From contig OZ005606.1 of the NCBI GenBank assembly GCA_963930655.1, forward strand, positions 13,659,501 through 13,723,500: a stretch of DNA of 64,000 nucleotides, written 5' to 3'. Within the stretch, counting starts at the first letter, position 1; each line of letters begins with the position of its first letter. The position numbers were made by a program, and so were the translations under genes. The notes under the pieces are model-generated. The model was given only the letters and a program-made list of their open reading frames with translations. It searched no databases and was not told where the DNA came from. Below, piece by piece: positions 12,701-27,700 of this stretch. This stretch comes from Myrica gale (taxonomy: Eukaryota > Streptophyta > Magnoliopsida > Fagales > Myricaceae).

Positions 12701-15700
12701 ATGAAAGAGAAGCTGGTGTGAGGTGGAAGATGCCACTTTTGTGGAGAACCTGCCATTATGCACTACTATTTATGACTGAAGTTAAATAGAGGGGGGAAAA
12801 GAATGAAGAAAAAAATATTGTTGAAAACCTCATTCAAGTTTTTTGTCATGTTTGGGTGCGAATCTTGTGGGGAGTAGGATTCAATTGAATGTTTGCTGCT
12901 CCAACCCATATGGACAGGGAGTTCTATAGTAGGCGATGCTGAACGAACGACAAGTGTCCTTTAGTTTTGCAGGTTTGCTTGGGCTGTGAAGTACTAGTTG
13001 ACAATAATTGAGGAAATTTGACCGAAATACCTAGGCCGTGTGTATCCTTCTCATTATATAGAGATTTGAATCAAGCTATACAAGGTACGTTATCAATTTA
13101 CAAGGAAAGAAATCAAGCGTACGTTATAGAAATCTCGTATCAAACTAAACTAGGAAAGAAGACAAGGATCCGTTGCTATATACAACTGTAGAATAAGTGA
13201 GTAAATATGACAGCAAAGCTGTCCGTTGACAGCCCCCCTTAAATTGATGCGGGTTGATCAACCAACATCAATTTGCTATTCAAGAAGCAATGGCGGTGAC
13301 GAGTAAGAGGCTTGGTGAAGATGTCAGCAACTTGAAACTCTGTAGCAACATGCGGAAGGGTGATGACTCCATCTTCGAAGGCTTCACGAATAGCATGACA
13401 ATCAACTTCAATATGCTTCGTACGCTCCATGATACACAGGATTGGCCGTGATTTGAATGGCGCTGGTATTGTTGGCATAAAGGGGAGTAGGTTCAATCTG
13501 AGGGAAGTTCAATTCATTAAGTAAACCACGGAGCCAGATAATTTCGGAGCAAGTAAGAGACATAGCACGATACTCAGATTCTGTAGACGACTTCGACACC
13601 CGGTGTTGCTTTTTACTTTTCCAAGATATCAAGGCATTACCCAAGAACACACACCAACCAGTGATAGAACGACGAGTATCGGCACAACCAGCCCAGTCAG
13701 CATCACTATAAGCCGTAAGAGACGAAGAAGTGTTGGCAGGGAAGAATAAGCCACGAGCAGAAGTACCCTGAATGTAACGAATGATGCGACGAACAACAGC
13801 CAAGTGAAGGTGACGAGGTGTCTGGAGAAACTGACTGACTTGCTGGACAGCAAAGGAGATGTCCGGTCGAGTAATAGTGAGGTAGACAAGACTACCTACC
13901 AGCTTGCGATATAAACTAGGGTCAGCAAGTAAGTCACCCTCCTCTTTGCGAAGTTTGACATTTAACTCCATGGGAGTGTCAACCATGGAAGTGGTTCGAA
14001 GACCAGCAAGAGCCACCAGATCAGAAGCATACTTGTGTTGATTGAGAGAAATACCAGAAGAACTACGGCGCACCTCAAGACCAAGAAAATATGTGAGAGA
14101 GCGAAGATCTTTCATGTGAAAGGACTCAGAGAGATGAAGCTTGAGCTTGCCAAGTAAAGTAGAGTCTGAACCAGTGATAACAATATCATCAACATAAACA
14201 AGAAGAATAACAATGCCCAGTTCCGTTTTACGCAAAAATAAAAAGATAAAAAGGAGTCATGCTTGCTCTGCTGGAAGGAGAATTGTAATAAAGTACTCCG
14301 AAACTTATCAAACCAGGCTCGCGGAGCTTGTTTAAGACCATAAAGAGACTTGCGAAGCTTGCACACATGTGAAGTAGAAGAAGATAACAAGCCTGGGGGA
14401 GGCTTCATAAAAATGCATTCTTTGAGATCACCGTGAAGAAAAGCATTCTTCACATCCATTTGATGAAGAGACCAATCATTGGAGGCGGCAAGAGCGAGAA
14501 TAGTGCGAACAGTGGTCATCTTAGCCACAGGAGCAAAGGTCTCGTCGTAATTGACACCATATTCTTGATTATTTCCAAGAGCAACTAACCGGGCTTTGTA
14601 ACGATCAAGACTGCCATCTAATCGGACCTTGATGGAGTAAACCCATTTGCAGCCTAGAGGAGTAATCGTGGAAGGACAAGGTTCAAGATCCCATGTGTGA
14701 TTTGCTTCAAGAGCTGCAAGTTCTTGCTGCATAGCTTGCTGCCAACACTCATGCTTGGCAGCTTGGGAGTAGGATGTGAGAATAACATATTGGGACAATG
14801 ATGCAGTAAGAGCAGATATAGAAGTGCCAGAGGAAGAAAACCCATACCGATCTGGGGGGTACAGACACTCGAGTAGATGGAAGGCGCAACAGGATCAAGT
14901 AGCAGGGCTGCCAGCGAAGGAGGCGGTCGGCGAGAACGGCGCGTATACACTATACCAGGGGTAAATCGAGAAGGGACAGAAACCGGAGGCAATGGCGGCT
15001 CCTCGAAAGGAGGAAGGAAAACCACAGGAGAAGAGGGCAGAGAGTGGCACGGAAAGAAATGTTGACTTTCGAAAAAAATCACATTTCGAGAGACACGAAG
15101 ACGATGTAAAGTAGGATCATAGCACACAAAACCTTTCTGACCCACATTATACCCCAAGAATGCACAACGAACAGATTGAGCAGATAACTTATGGCGTTCA
15201 TGAGGAGGCAAATGAACAAAACATACACAACCAAAAGTACGTAAATGATCGTAACTAGGCTGCGTAGAAAGAAGACGAAAGTAGGGAGATTCCATATTTA
15301 AGACAGAGGATGGTAGTCGATTAATCAAAAGGGTAGCAGTTTTCATAGCCTCGACGCAGAACATGGAAGGAATAAAAGACTCAAGCAAAAGAGTACGTAC
15401 CACATCTAGACGATGACGATTTTTCCGTTCGGCGACCCCATTTTGTTGTGGAGTACCTGGGCACGAACGTTGATGAACAATGCCTTTGGAATCTAAGAAC
15501 TCACAGAATTCATTAGACAAATATTCACCACCGGAATCGGTACGTAAAATTTTTATAGAGGCAGAATATTGGTTTGCAAGATGCGCAATGAATATAGTGA
15601 AAGTACGAAAAACTTCAGATTTTGAGCGAAGAAAATAGACCCAAGTAAAACGACTATAATCATCAATAAATGCACATAATACTTATATTTTTCATGAGAT

Positions 15701-18700
15701 GTAACAGGAGATGGACCCCAGACATCACTATGAATAATATCAAAGCAGTGAGAAGCTCTACGAGCATGCAGAGGAAAGGGAAGAGTTTTACTTTTACCAA
15801 GCTTGCAAGAGGTACAATCAAAAGAAGTAAAACTTCGTACTTTATTGCCTAATAAACCAGAGTTGAATACATGAGATAATATCTGAGTATTGGGGTGACC
15901 CAAACGACGGTGCCACACCATACGCAAATCATCAATTGTATTACAAGAAAGAGACAAATTTGGAGACACTGAAGAGGGTGTTGGAACAGACAAATATAGT
16001 GGAAAGAGACGCCCCACCTTAGGCCCCTTCATGATCAGCGTCCCCGTTGCCTGATCCTGTACAACACAACCAGTACCAGAAAAGTTAACAGCACAATTGT
16101 TATCTACTAATTGGCCAACTGAAATGAGATTTGTAGAAAGCTGAGGAGCAATAAATACATCGGTGATCTTAGGAGAAGCATCACCAACAGCAGTGATTGG
16201 CAAGGAGCTACCATTGGCTGTTTGAATAAATGAATTGCCAGTATAAGACCTTACATGACCAAGAGCCGTGGGACTGGGAGTCATGTGATTAGAAGCTTCA
16301 GAGTCGATATACCATAGGTTAGAAGAAGCATGGTTACCTTGAAGACCCAAAGTTGTGAGCGCAGACCCGATCATCTGCTGCACCATTGTAGGTGTTAGCG
16401 GAGGAGAGACATCACTTGGAGAGGCACCAAATGCCGGAGAAGTAGCTACTGGAGGTGCAGTAACAGAGGTCTGAAAAGCTTGGGTTTGGCGATTTTGAGG
16501 ACGGATGCGACATTCTTTAATAATATGACCATTTTTCTTGCAATAGGAACAAAACTTCTTGGCACAATTGGCTGCAATATGACCATATCCTTTGCAAGAA
16601 AAACATTGCTTGGACGCCATAGAAGTCCCCCGGCCTTGGGCAGCATAAGCAACAGTAGTTGAACCGAAGCCGTCATGAGGAGAGTCCAAAACCGCTTGAG
16701 TGGTGAGACGTTGTTCCTCGCGAAGGAGTTCGCTGAAACAAATATCAAGAGATGGAACCAGAGATCGGTTCAGCAAAGAAGATCGAACGGATTCATATTC
16801 GGAGCGCAGCTTCATAAGAAATTGATCACGACGACTCGTCACATGGATAGCCTGAATAGCTGAAAGAGCATCAGATGGAACATTTATCATAACAAGGGCA
16901 GAATAGTCAGTCCAAAGAGTGAGAAACGCCGAGTAGTAATCCTGAATGGAGAGATTGCCATGATAAAATTGGGCAATGGCATGTTCCAAGTGAAAACGTC
17001 GGGTGTCATTATCTTGATGGTAAACTTTCTTCAAATAAGTCCACATAGATTGGGCGGAACGATAAGGACGCAAATTGGGAACAAGGTGTGGCTCAACGGA
17101 GCTAAGAAGCCAAGATATAATCCTAGCATCAAGAACAGCCCAGGAAACCGGAGCAGCAGCATCCTTAGATTTTTCCGAAGCGGAAGAAGGTGCCGGAGTG
17201 GTGCCGTCAATATGACCCCAGAGATCTTTTCCTTGTAGGAAAAGTTCAAATTGAAACGCCCAAGTACAATAATTTGCACCAGTAAATTTGACACAAGCAG
17301 GAGCAGAATCCATGATAAGATAATGTAAAGTAGAGCTGTAAATAATTGCTTAAAAAATATACTGCCAAGCTGAAACTCAATAATAGCAACGGGAAGATGC
17401 TGCCAAACTTATTACCAGCAAGCCAAATAGCCCAAATAGCACCCAATCAGCCCAAACCAAACCCAGTAAGTAATATCAGCCCAATCAGCCCAACTACAAT
17501 AACAGCCAGTCCAAGTAGCAACAAAAAACAGCAGCCCAGCAGCCCAATAATGCAAAAAAGAAACAAAGACCAAGAAATAGGTCCACCGAAAGCCAAATAT
17601 CAAACAAGGAGAGAAGAACAGGTCCGGAAAATACCACCGAAATCCAAATAGCCAACAAACAGCCCGAAAACAAGGAAGAGGAAGCAAACCGAAACAGCCC
17701 AAGAGACCGGAAGCCACAATCAGTGCCGACAGCCACCACAGATCACCACCCAACGTCGGAAACTCCACAGAAAATGCCGAAATCACCACAGACCACCACC
17801 CAGCATCGAAAACTCCACAGAGGACACCGGAAACACCACAGAAGCCACCAAAATCACCACAGCAAATGTCGAGCGCCACAAAACACCAATACCCAGTGCC
17901 GGAAATACTACAGGGATGGTCGACAGTAGAAAAGAAGAACCAGAAGTACTACGGGTTCGAAAAAAAATGGGTGGTGTTGAAAAAAAAAATCTACGGAAAC
18001 GAAACCCACGACGAAAAACGAAACCAAATCGAAAAAGAACCAGAGAGACAGATTAGAGTACTGGCTCTGATACCATGACAATAATTGAGGAAATTTGACC
18101 GAAATACCTAGGCCGTGTGTATCCTTCTCATTATATAGAGATTTGAATCAAGCTATACAAGGTACGTTATCAATTTACAAGGAAAGAAATTAAGCGTACG
18201 TTATAGAAATCTCGTATCAAACTAAACTAAGAAAGAAGACAAGGATCCGTTGCTATATACAGCTGTAGAATAAGTGAGTAAATATGACAGCAAAACTGTC
18301 CGTTGACACTAGTGTGATTTGGGATTTTGGACTATTTGTAGAGAGAGAAACAATCCAAACATCAACCATGTTGAGGTTTCTAGACTCAAGATAAAATTAT
18401 TACTTTTGGGATCCTTGCTTTGGCTGATGCTTTCTTGTGACTGTGACAACAAGTTTGTTCTTCCTTTGAAGAATTTCTTGGCCTTTTGAATTTATATTGT
18501 AAGATTTCGTTGAACCTTTAAGTGAAGTGTCTCCTCCTTTTACATGTTTGGCAATTTCTATTCTTCTGTTCTATTATTTTTTATTTTAGTTTTCCAGAGA
18601 CCCCTTTGTGTGCTTCCTGTATGCTTTGGCATCTCCACTTATTTATACAAGCTTCTTGTTATGTTTAGAAAAAGTAAAGGTCAGCCATTTTCAACTATTT

Positions 18701-21700
18701 CTTTTGTTACTAATTAAAAAGTTTTACGATGTATGAGAGGGTGTGGATATAGGAAGATAGTGGACTTGGAGGTTTTTGGTTTGGCCGAGAGTGCTTCTTG
18801 AGAAGATCAGTTTTTACGCTAAAGCTCCCTTTTCTTTTCCTTTTCTGTCAAAGAGGAAGAGTTGTATTTTTTATTTCTGTTTTGCACGAGCACGATGTGA
18901 GAATTTAGTTTTGATTTGGTCCTCATGTGCATGCACAGGTGATAATGAATTACACAAGAGTTAGTTGCTTGAAAAAAAAATGGTTGTATCCTATTGGGTA
19001 TGGAGTATCTGGTTGAAGAGTAGAAGTAGGGCTTATGAAGACCTAGACCATGGATCAACAGTCCTTTTCATGGCCTCGTTTGATTTGGTTTTCATTCATT
19101 CTTCTTTTAGTTCTTAGATAAGATTCTGGTGATGATTTCAGTTTTAGGTTTTGATTTTTGAATTTTTTTTCTATTGCTTTTTATGCTCTTTATCCATTTC
19201 TGTGGGTGCCTTATGCATACCTGTCTTTAGAGATGTGTTACTTCTTAAAAGAAAAAAAAATGCATTGCTGAAGCTTAGAAGATGTCGGCTTTAGAGTGCA
19301 GCTGTAGTCCACTCCTTGGTTGTCATGTTTATTGTTTGGAGATGCTGATCCATAATTAAGGCCACATTTGGAAGGAATGATCTATTTCTCAGTGGTTAGT
19401 AAATGCTTAGGGTACAAAAGTTATAGGTTGTCTACAAGCCAAAGGTGTTAAACAAGATCTGGACAAACATCAAATGAGATATCAATAATTTTAGCATGCT
19501 TTATAGTGGAAAAATGTTACTAGTTGCCCTTTTTCTAAGCCATAAATACATGCATTATAATTTTCCCTTTGTGCTGCTAAAAATGTTGAAAAAATTGAAT
19601 GGTGGAATGATTTTCACATGGGTGGAAGTCAGTTGATGAGTAATCTTATTCAGATTGCCACTTCGTTATTCAGTGTGTGAATGTGTTTGAACTGCTTTTA
19701 TGATTGTTTCTTAAGCCTGTTCTACAGTGGTGGTGTTCGAAGCTTCTTTTTTTTGGGTAAGTGTGGTTGATGCATTTGGTTTCTAAGAATCCACATTGTC
19801 TCACTTTTGTAGTGCATGGCGCTCTAAGGTGCTTAGCTCTTCTCTCTGGAGACTTGGACGATAAAACAGTGACAGCGCTAGTACCTGTTTTGTTCCCATG
19901 CTTGCTCACAATTGTGTCATCTCCTCAGGTTGCTATTAATTAGTTTTCTCACAGTTTTATTATCATTAGTAAAAGCTTGTTTCAATAGTTTTTATTCTTT
20001 TTACATATTATAGTTTGGATAAATGTTTATAGTGCATATAGGCTTGTGGTTTTTCTGATTGTTGAGGGCGTTGAAAAAAAAAATATTTAAGTACCTTAGA
20101 AAAACAAATCTTTGCACTTTTATCTATCTTAGTGCATGGATTTGTTCATGTTAACTTCTGCATGCAGACACTTGTAAAGTTGTAGTACCCTTGATGCTAG
20201 TTGTGAGCTTTGATTCAAGTGTCGTGAGATGATTGGTCACTAGGGGGATTCTTAGGTATCCCACCTAAAGTTTGAATCGAATCACATAATCCACAAAACA
20301 CATGAACATTGGAAAAGACTTTAAAATTTATTCTCCAATCAATTGAAAACTTAACATGGCATTGCTGACAAAACTGATAGATACCGAGACTTTGGCTCAA
20401 AATTTGGAAACATAATACTCGATACCTAAATCTTACCCAAGGGATGGCATCTAGGTCAAAATTACAGCCTATTGAGGTAAATTTTGAAACTATAAAAGTA
20501 CAATTAACCCTAAATAGATAGCCACAAAAAAAAGAATACAAAAGTTAAAACTACTAGCAAACTTACGTTAGGTGACTCAAAATATAAGACTCAACTGGAC
20601 TTGGACTAAATTAGTCCAATCTTCCAAGTAGGCTCCACATGATCGAAGATGTATCAAAATTAAAGCTTGGGTCTTGAAAGCATCTTTCCATTCCTTTATT
20701 CAATGCCTTTTGTAAGCTTTATTTGGATACTGCTACTCTGTCTTCATTATTAGTGAATATACTTTCGATTTTTTTCTTTTAGAGTTAAAAGGAAAGGACA
20801 ATGTTAATGTCATTTTGGGTCCAAACTACCAATTTCATCACATTGCGTTGTTGAACTATCAAACTTCACTAATGTGCGTCTTCTGTTTTTTTTATAAGTA
20901 AGCCAATCTTATTAATGAGGAGAGAACCAGAGAACACACAACAACGGAGTCGACAGTACAAGAGAATATACTGAAAACCCCAAACACGCAAACGAAAAAC
21001 AAAAAACAAAAGATAACAGCACCCTCAACCCTCTAACCACAGGGCAAAGCAATAAAACTCTCCCTCAACCCTCTAGCCACCCAACCGTGGCCAGTGCCAA
21101 CAAAGACTCCATAAACAATTCCCCTAGCACTCTAGCCCTTAGCTCTTACTCTTCCTAGCGATCGAAGAAGACCCTTTATAGTTAACTGAAGATTTCAATC
21201 CCTGCAACTCCCTTAGCATCTTCCCCCCTGATTTTCTAGACTTTTTCGAACTAAGCTGCACCCGATCGCGTTCCAACACTACAAAGAAATCTCTCAGTTT
21301 TTCCTCTTGGCCACCACACGACATCCTAACCATATGACCAACAGAGGAAGCCATGTCCAAGACCTAAGCTGGAGATTTCCCCTCCAAGGGTTCGAGCGTG
21401 GTATCATCCTCCTTCGCTAGAGAATGAGAGACAAAAACTGGTCCAAAAGTACACTCCCCCACCTCCAAACCACCTAAAAGGGCCCCAGAAGTAAGATCCA
21501 ACACTGCCCGCTCCGCGGCAGCATTACTCTCCTCGACACTAAGAGAGACTACCCCATCGAGCACTACGTGGACCTCCTCCAACGGGGTCCCACTTTGGAG
21601 CTCACCAACATGAAGAGTGGCAAGAACTGTCTCTGAAATTGGGGCCACGCCAGGCGGAAAAATCCCTGCTGCCTTCATCCTCCACACCAGAATGCCATAC

Positions 21701-24700
21701 ATGCCTGGAGTTCCAATCGAAAGACCGGGCCCCTCACCCTCCTGAAGATACCTGACGACTTCACTCTGGGCCCTCGAATGAGAGCTAAGGGCCTTCCCTC
21801 CACAAGAGCCCTGAAGGCCTGGGGATCCCTGACCAATTGTCCCGGGATTTCCACCGAAAGACCGGGTCCCTCAACTACTGAATGTCTCTTACCACCTACA
21901 CTCTGGGCCTGTCCGCCGCAATCTGGACAACTAATGCCCAAAACAACTGAACCCGCCTCACCCATCAAACTCAAAGACCGGAAGAGTTGGTCTAGCTCCT
22001 CCTTAAGACACAAAAGTCTCGCGCGAAAATGCAGAGAACAGAGGTTCGCATCCTTACTGACAACATCTTACGCGCATTAAAAGCATCATCGTGGAAACTG
22101 TCAGCCTCGAAAACAGCGGTCTACACCCGTTTTTCCCTAGGCGTGAAAAGAGCGTAAGCTTTCGGCGGGGCCTCAGAATTTGAATTTGAAAATGCCAAAC
22201 CAGAGTTAAACGGCGGAGGTTTCCTCTTGACGGCTTCAGCGAAGGAGACGTCGTTGCTTCTCCCTGCCTCACCCTTAGAAAAACAACCTTGCCTAGAAGA
22301 GCTGAGGAAAGCTACAACGGTCTGGAAGCATCCGACCAGCAAATGCCAACCACGCCCACCGACACCTTCTGGGACCATTATCGCACCTCTGCGACGTACC
22401 TCCCATACGCAATAATAGCTACGTAACGCCCCGCCTTATTCCCACACCGCTGAGCCAGAAACACTCTGGAGGCTTTGTTGAACTTTAGTGCAAAAGGCCG
22501 AGCGGCGTTAGCCACCAACAATATGCCGACCAAGTTAACCACCCAAACTGCACCAAACTTCTCTAATGAAATCGCGTTGTATTTCTTCCAACTCCATTCA
22601 AACAACGTAATCACTCCCCCATCGCTAACAGTGACTTGGAACTCTTTGGCTTCGACTCTAAAACACCGCGAGAACCCCATCGAAAGACAACCACAAACTG
22701 AGAGTTGGACTCCCGTCCTAGTCTACATTGTACTGATTTTTTTTTTACAGCTTAGACTGGAGGCTGAAGGCTGAGAGAGAGAAAGACTTGGTTGAGACAG
22801 TGAGACTTGAGAGAGAGAGATCCCGATAGAGGCAGATAGGGAGAGAGAGTCGGCGCCGACGGTGGAAGAGAGAGGCACGGAGAGGCAGAGAGGGAGTCAA
22901 GCTTACAAAAATAAAATAGAGCCACTGATAACGTTGTCGAGCAAAGTGTGCTAGAGTGGTGGGACTAAGAGAAACAATAATGTATTGCTTCTGCAATAGA
23001 ATAATGTCAAACGTTAATGTGCGTCTTCTGTCAGGTTCTGACATTAAGATTATGCAACGTAGGATCTGATTAAAGGACGTACGTTGATGGATTTTGATAG
23101 TTTGATAATGCAATCTGACAAAATTGGTAGTTTGGACCCGAAAATGACATTGGCACTATAGTTTGGGGCACAAAGTGGTTTCAAAATCCTGAATAGAGGG
23201 AAGGAAAGGCTTGCCTCAAAGGTGTCTCCCCACACCAAAGATCACTCCAAAACCGAATTCTATTGCCACGACCCACATCAAACCTGACAAACTGGCTAAA
23301 AGGATCCCACCCTTTACAAATAAACCTCCAAAGACCAACCCCATAATTCCCTCTCCTCTGAGGGGTCCTCCACCCACCCAACTCACACCCAAACTTTTCC
23401 ACAATGACATTCCTCCACAAACTATTGCTTTCAAGAGTAAAGCGCCATAACCACCTCCCAAGCAAAGCCTTATTGAAAGGAATCAAGCGCCTAATGCCCA
23501 ACCCGCTACGCCTGATAGGGCAGCAAACCCTTTCCCATTTAAGCAAATGAAACTTGTGCCCAACAACATCGCTACCCCCAAGAAGTCTCTTTGTAACTTC
23601 TCCAATCTATAAGCGACAACTGAAGGAATGGGAAAAACAGACAAAAAATAAGTAGGGAGATTAGTAAGTGTAGACTTGATCAAACTGACCCTTCACCTTT
23701 CGATAGGTAACTTCGCTTCCACCCAGTCAACCGCTTTTCAGTTCTCTCAATAATACCATCCCAAATATGAATGCTTTTAAATCGCGCGCCCAAAGGAAGG
23801 CCAAGATAAGTGATGGGCAAAGAAGCCACCCTACAACCCATGATATCAGCTAAAGCTTGGATCCTTGGGTGGCGGATTATTAGGCGGGTATTTCTGGATT
23901 GGGTGCTTGGAATGTTCAGTTTGTGAGGGCTGCGAATGATTGGGAGGTGGAGGTTGTTTCAGCGTTCTATTCTCTCCTTTACTCTATGTCTATTCGGAGT
24001 GGGGCTGATGATAAAATGTGCTGGATGGGCACCAAGAATGGTATTGTTTCGGTGAAATCGATGTATGGGGTTCTCTCTTGCAGCCCTGATGAGTCTTTTC
24101 CGTGGAAGCAGATTTGGAGGTCCTTGGTACCTATAAAAGTCTCATTCTTTGTGTGGGAGGCTGCTCATGAGAGAATCTTGACCATTGACAATTTGCGGAG
24201 AAGGGTCTTTGTCTTCTTGATTGGTGCTATCTTTGTAGGTGTAAAGGAGAATCCGTGGATCACTTATTGTTACATTGTGATGTTGCGAGGGATTTATGGG
24301 CTCATGTGCTCAAAGTAATGAATTTTTGTTGGGTAATGCCTTCTAGGGTGATCGAGGTGCTGTTTTGTTGGAAGAGGAAGTTCAAGAACCCTCTTGCTTT
24401 GAGGGTGTGGAGGATGATTCCTTTGTGTATTTGGTGGGTTATTTGGAGGGAGCGGAATGCGAGATGTTTTGAGAACTCCGTTCTATCTTTAGATAGGTTG
24501 CGGGCGTTGTTGTTGAGTTTCCTTTTTCTTTGGGCAAATGCTGTTTTGGGCTCTCCCTTTTCGGATTTTCCTGATTTCTTGAGTTTCGTAGCTTGTATGG
24601 AGTAGGTTCTCAGTATAGTTTTTTGTATTGTTATCTATTTCGGTGTTATCAATAAAGCTTTCCTTAGTTATCAAAAAAAAAATCATATGTCCTTTCCTGT

Positions 24701-27700
24701 CCTCTCTCTCGAATCAAATATAACTCCGGGTAATTTCAAGTTGGACACTGAATTTCCTGGTTCTAGTTGGAAAATAGATTTCAAAGAAAATACAATCTTT
24801 TCATTTGTCAGTCTATTAACCTGACTACTGAATAAAACGTGGCTTGCATTTAGTCTTCATATTTACTCACTTGTAGAAGTTTAAAAAGTCTCAGATACAT
24901 TCACAGAATCACAAATAGAAATGAAAGAGGGAGGTTGGGTTGGGTTGGGTTGGGGGGATGGAGAGGGGTGAGCAACTAGGATTTGGGCGAGGTTGATGTA
25001 ATGTATGAAAAGATACATGCAGAGGTTGGCGGCTGAGGTGGAGAAAAGGAAGGGGAAATATCCCACTTGGATTAGGGCTCACTGCAAATTACAGTTTGAT
25101 AAAGGTTGATGGGGGGAGACATCCAAAAAATTCCCGTGGTTTTAGCTTCAAATGGAACCCTAAGTTTCTAATTCTGGGTTCTTGATTGAAAGAATTCGAA
25201 ATATAGCGTTCCTTTTTTTTTTTGGTAAAACTATAGGGCATCTATATAATTGCACTAGAATTTATGTGGGACTAGTGGTTATTATGGTGAAAATGTGGAA
25301 TGCAGTTGGGTGGCTTGGTATAGGATGTTGCAGAAGTCAATGATTAAGAGTTGGTGTTGAAGATAGCCTTTTCTTTTTGGCAATAAAAAAGTGATACTTT
25401 TGCATGTGACACTACCTTATTTGTGAAGTTATCTTACAGTTTCAATATTCGTCAGAATTTTTTGAGTCAAGGTAGAAATTGTTATACTGTGTGGTCCCTA
25501 GTATCTTTCTACCTTCTGTAGGGCTATTGTTTTTTTTGCATACTCTTTGCTCTATTTTATTTTTTCTCCCTTGAGCATCACCTAAATTTCCGTTATTGAA
25601 ATGGAAAAGTTTATAGAGAAGCATCAATCAGATACACTCGGCAAGCATTTTAATAAAGTTCCTCGTATTTTGAGATGGTAGTCTTTTGTGCTTTTGTGCA
25701 TTCTGTTCTGTAATTGGAGATGGATCCATCTTATAATTTATTTATGTTTTGACCTTGATCTGTTCTCTGTCTGTGACTCTTTGAATTTTCGGTTGGGTTT
25801 ATCTTCTACGAAAATAATTGTGAAGTTAATTGTCCTGGTTTCATTTTCAGGGGTAAAAGAAATAATATTCTCCTTCTGGTTTCACTGCTTATGGTAATCA
25901 TTCTGGGTCGTTTACGTGCAGGTCTATGACAAATACATATGTGCAAAAGCCATTTCTATAGTTTATTCTTTCCTCTCCGAGCTGGGGGCAATGGATGGTG
26001 CACATAAGGTATTTTCTTGATGCCAGAAGTTCTTTGTGTGATTTGGAATTTGCTTAGATGTAGCTTGTTCTATTTTAATTAACAGATCAAGATGTTTGTG
26101 TTCAGACAGAAAACGCTGAACTAATATTACCAATGCTTAAACCATGGATGGATCGCTTTTCTGTTATCTTAGAACAGCCAGTGCAATCTGAAGATCCTGA
26201 TGACTGGAGCATGAGAATGGAGGTTGGTGTGTTGCTTGGTCAAAATCTGTGTCAGCAGGCATTTATAAATAGTCTATCAATCGGGATCAAATATTGTATA
26301 AGAATGTTGGTTCTCTCTTTATCATTAGGTTTTAAAGTGTTTGAATCAGTTTGTTCAGAACATTCCGAGCTTTACTGAACGTGAACTTAGGGGTAAGCCT
26401 GTCACTGTGTATTATAAAATGCTAAAACCAATATGTTTCTTGCTTTCATGGTACTTAATTGGCAATTTTTTTCTGGTGGTTATATTATTGACTCATTGTC
26501 TCATCCAGTTATTGCTGGACCATTATGGAAAACATTTGAGTCATCTCTCAAGGTATATGTGAGATCATCTATCGAAGGTAGTGAAGACTCGCATGGGGGA
26601 AGATATGACTCTGATGGTGCAGAAAAGAGCCTTGATTCATTTGTCATCCAGGTGACAATTCTGATGGAATCTTACATGCAACAATTTATTAAATAGCATA
26701 CTACACTTAGCTAAGTATATCCGGACTCTATGAAGGGTATCTGAGAAAGAAAAACAAATTTGTATATCAAAACCTACAATTTTGCAAAATGATGATGTTT
26801 TGGAAAATAACTTGAATACCTAGGAGGAGCACGAGTAGCAGTGTAATCCTAGGAGGCCTTCTGAAAGACCTCTCCTTGCCTTGAGACTGAATTCTTCCTC
26901 TCCAACCAAATATTTGCATTGAGAACTTGATGGTGCAGCTTTCTACGTAATCAAGCTTGTTCCACTGCCCAATTTTTTGCTGCTAGAATCCAATTTATTC
27001 CTAAGTTTGGCAGTATGTTACTGCAGAGAAAAAGATCCAATGAGCTGAGACAAAGAAAGTCAAATTTAATGGTCTATAAGTCTCCATCCCTTCTGTATAT
27101 GCAGCACCATCTACTGACGAATTCCATGTCTGTGCAAACTTTCAGCAGTCAAAATGCCACCAAAACTGCAACGTCCACAAAACTCTTAAAATTTGACGGA
27201 GCATTTTCGTGCCAAATGATCCTCCAGGCGAAGATACTTTTGGCTGGACCGTACAGGTCCAAATAAAACATCATAATAAATAGAAGTTGTAATGTTTATC
27301 TTATGCCTTCTATGCCTCAGAAAAAGAGAGGAAAAAAACTTATGCCTCCTATTTTATTTTCGAGACATGATGTTTACCAATGCTCCTTCTTGCTCATCAT
27401 ACAGCAGTCAAGAAAAAACTTCAACTGATTTCAGCTTATCTTACATGTACTTGGAATATGCAGCTGTTTGAGTTTTTGTTGACCATCATGGGCAGTGCAA
27501 AATTGGCACAGGTGCAGTCTAAAACTATTTGAAACATGCTTGGGTTTCATCTGTTTCTCTCTCTCCATGCTAAAATAGTATGTTTATTTAGGTTGTTGCT
27601 AATAATGTCAAGGAGTTGGTGTATTATACTATTGCCTTTCTGCAAATAACAGAACAGCAGGTAATTTTTCAGTTCTGGCAATTCCACCTAGATCTCTTTT

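Larger units (their letters stand above)
12999..18308 (-). mobile_element. Copia-A: complete Ty1/copia LTR retrotransposon
   Basis: A 5310-bp element with 233-bp LTRs (TG...CA), flanked by an exact 5-bp TSD CTAGT (12994-12998 and 18309-18313). The order of gag, protease, integrase, RT and RNase H defines Ty1/copia. It lies antisense inside IPO9 intron 4. The LTRs differ at 4 of 233 positions, all transitions, so the insertion is fairly recent. The coding region is broken and it cannot be autonomous as read. Confidence 0.97.

Noticed and set aside
12363-12704. 113-codon Phe/Leu/Ser-rich frame
   Set aside because: T-rich intron sequence of IPO9 intron 4; no domain.
17412-17879. 155-codon minus-strand frame
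   Set aside because: It lies in the untranslated leader of copia-A; the composition is low complexity (Gly/Phe/Leu/Trp from a repeated CCA/CAG pattern).
26760-27300. Suspected LINE remnant in IPO9 intron 9
   Set aside because: Minus-strand translation showed no convincing RT or zinc-binding motif; left unexplained.
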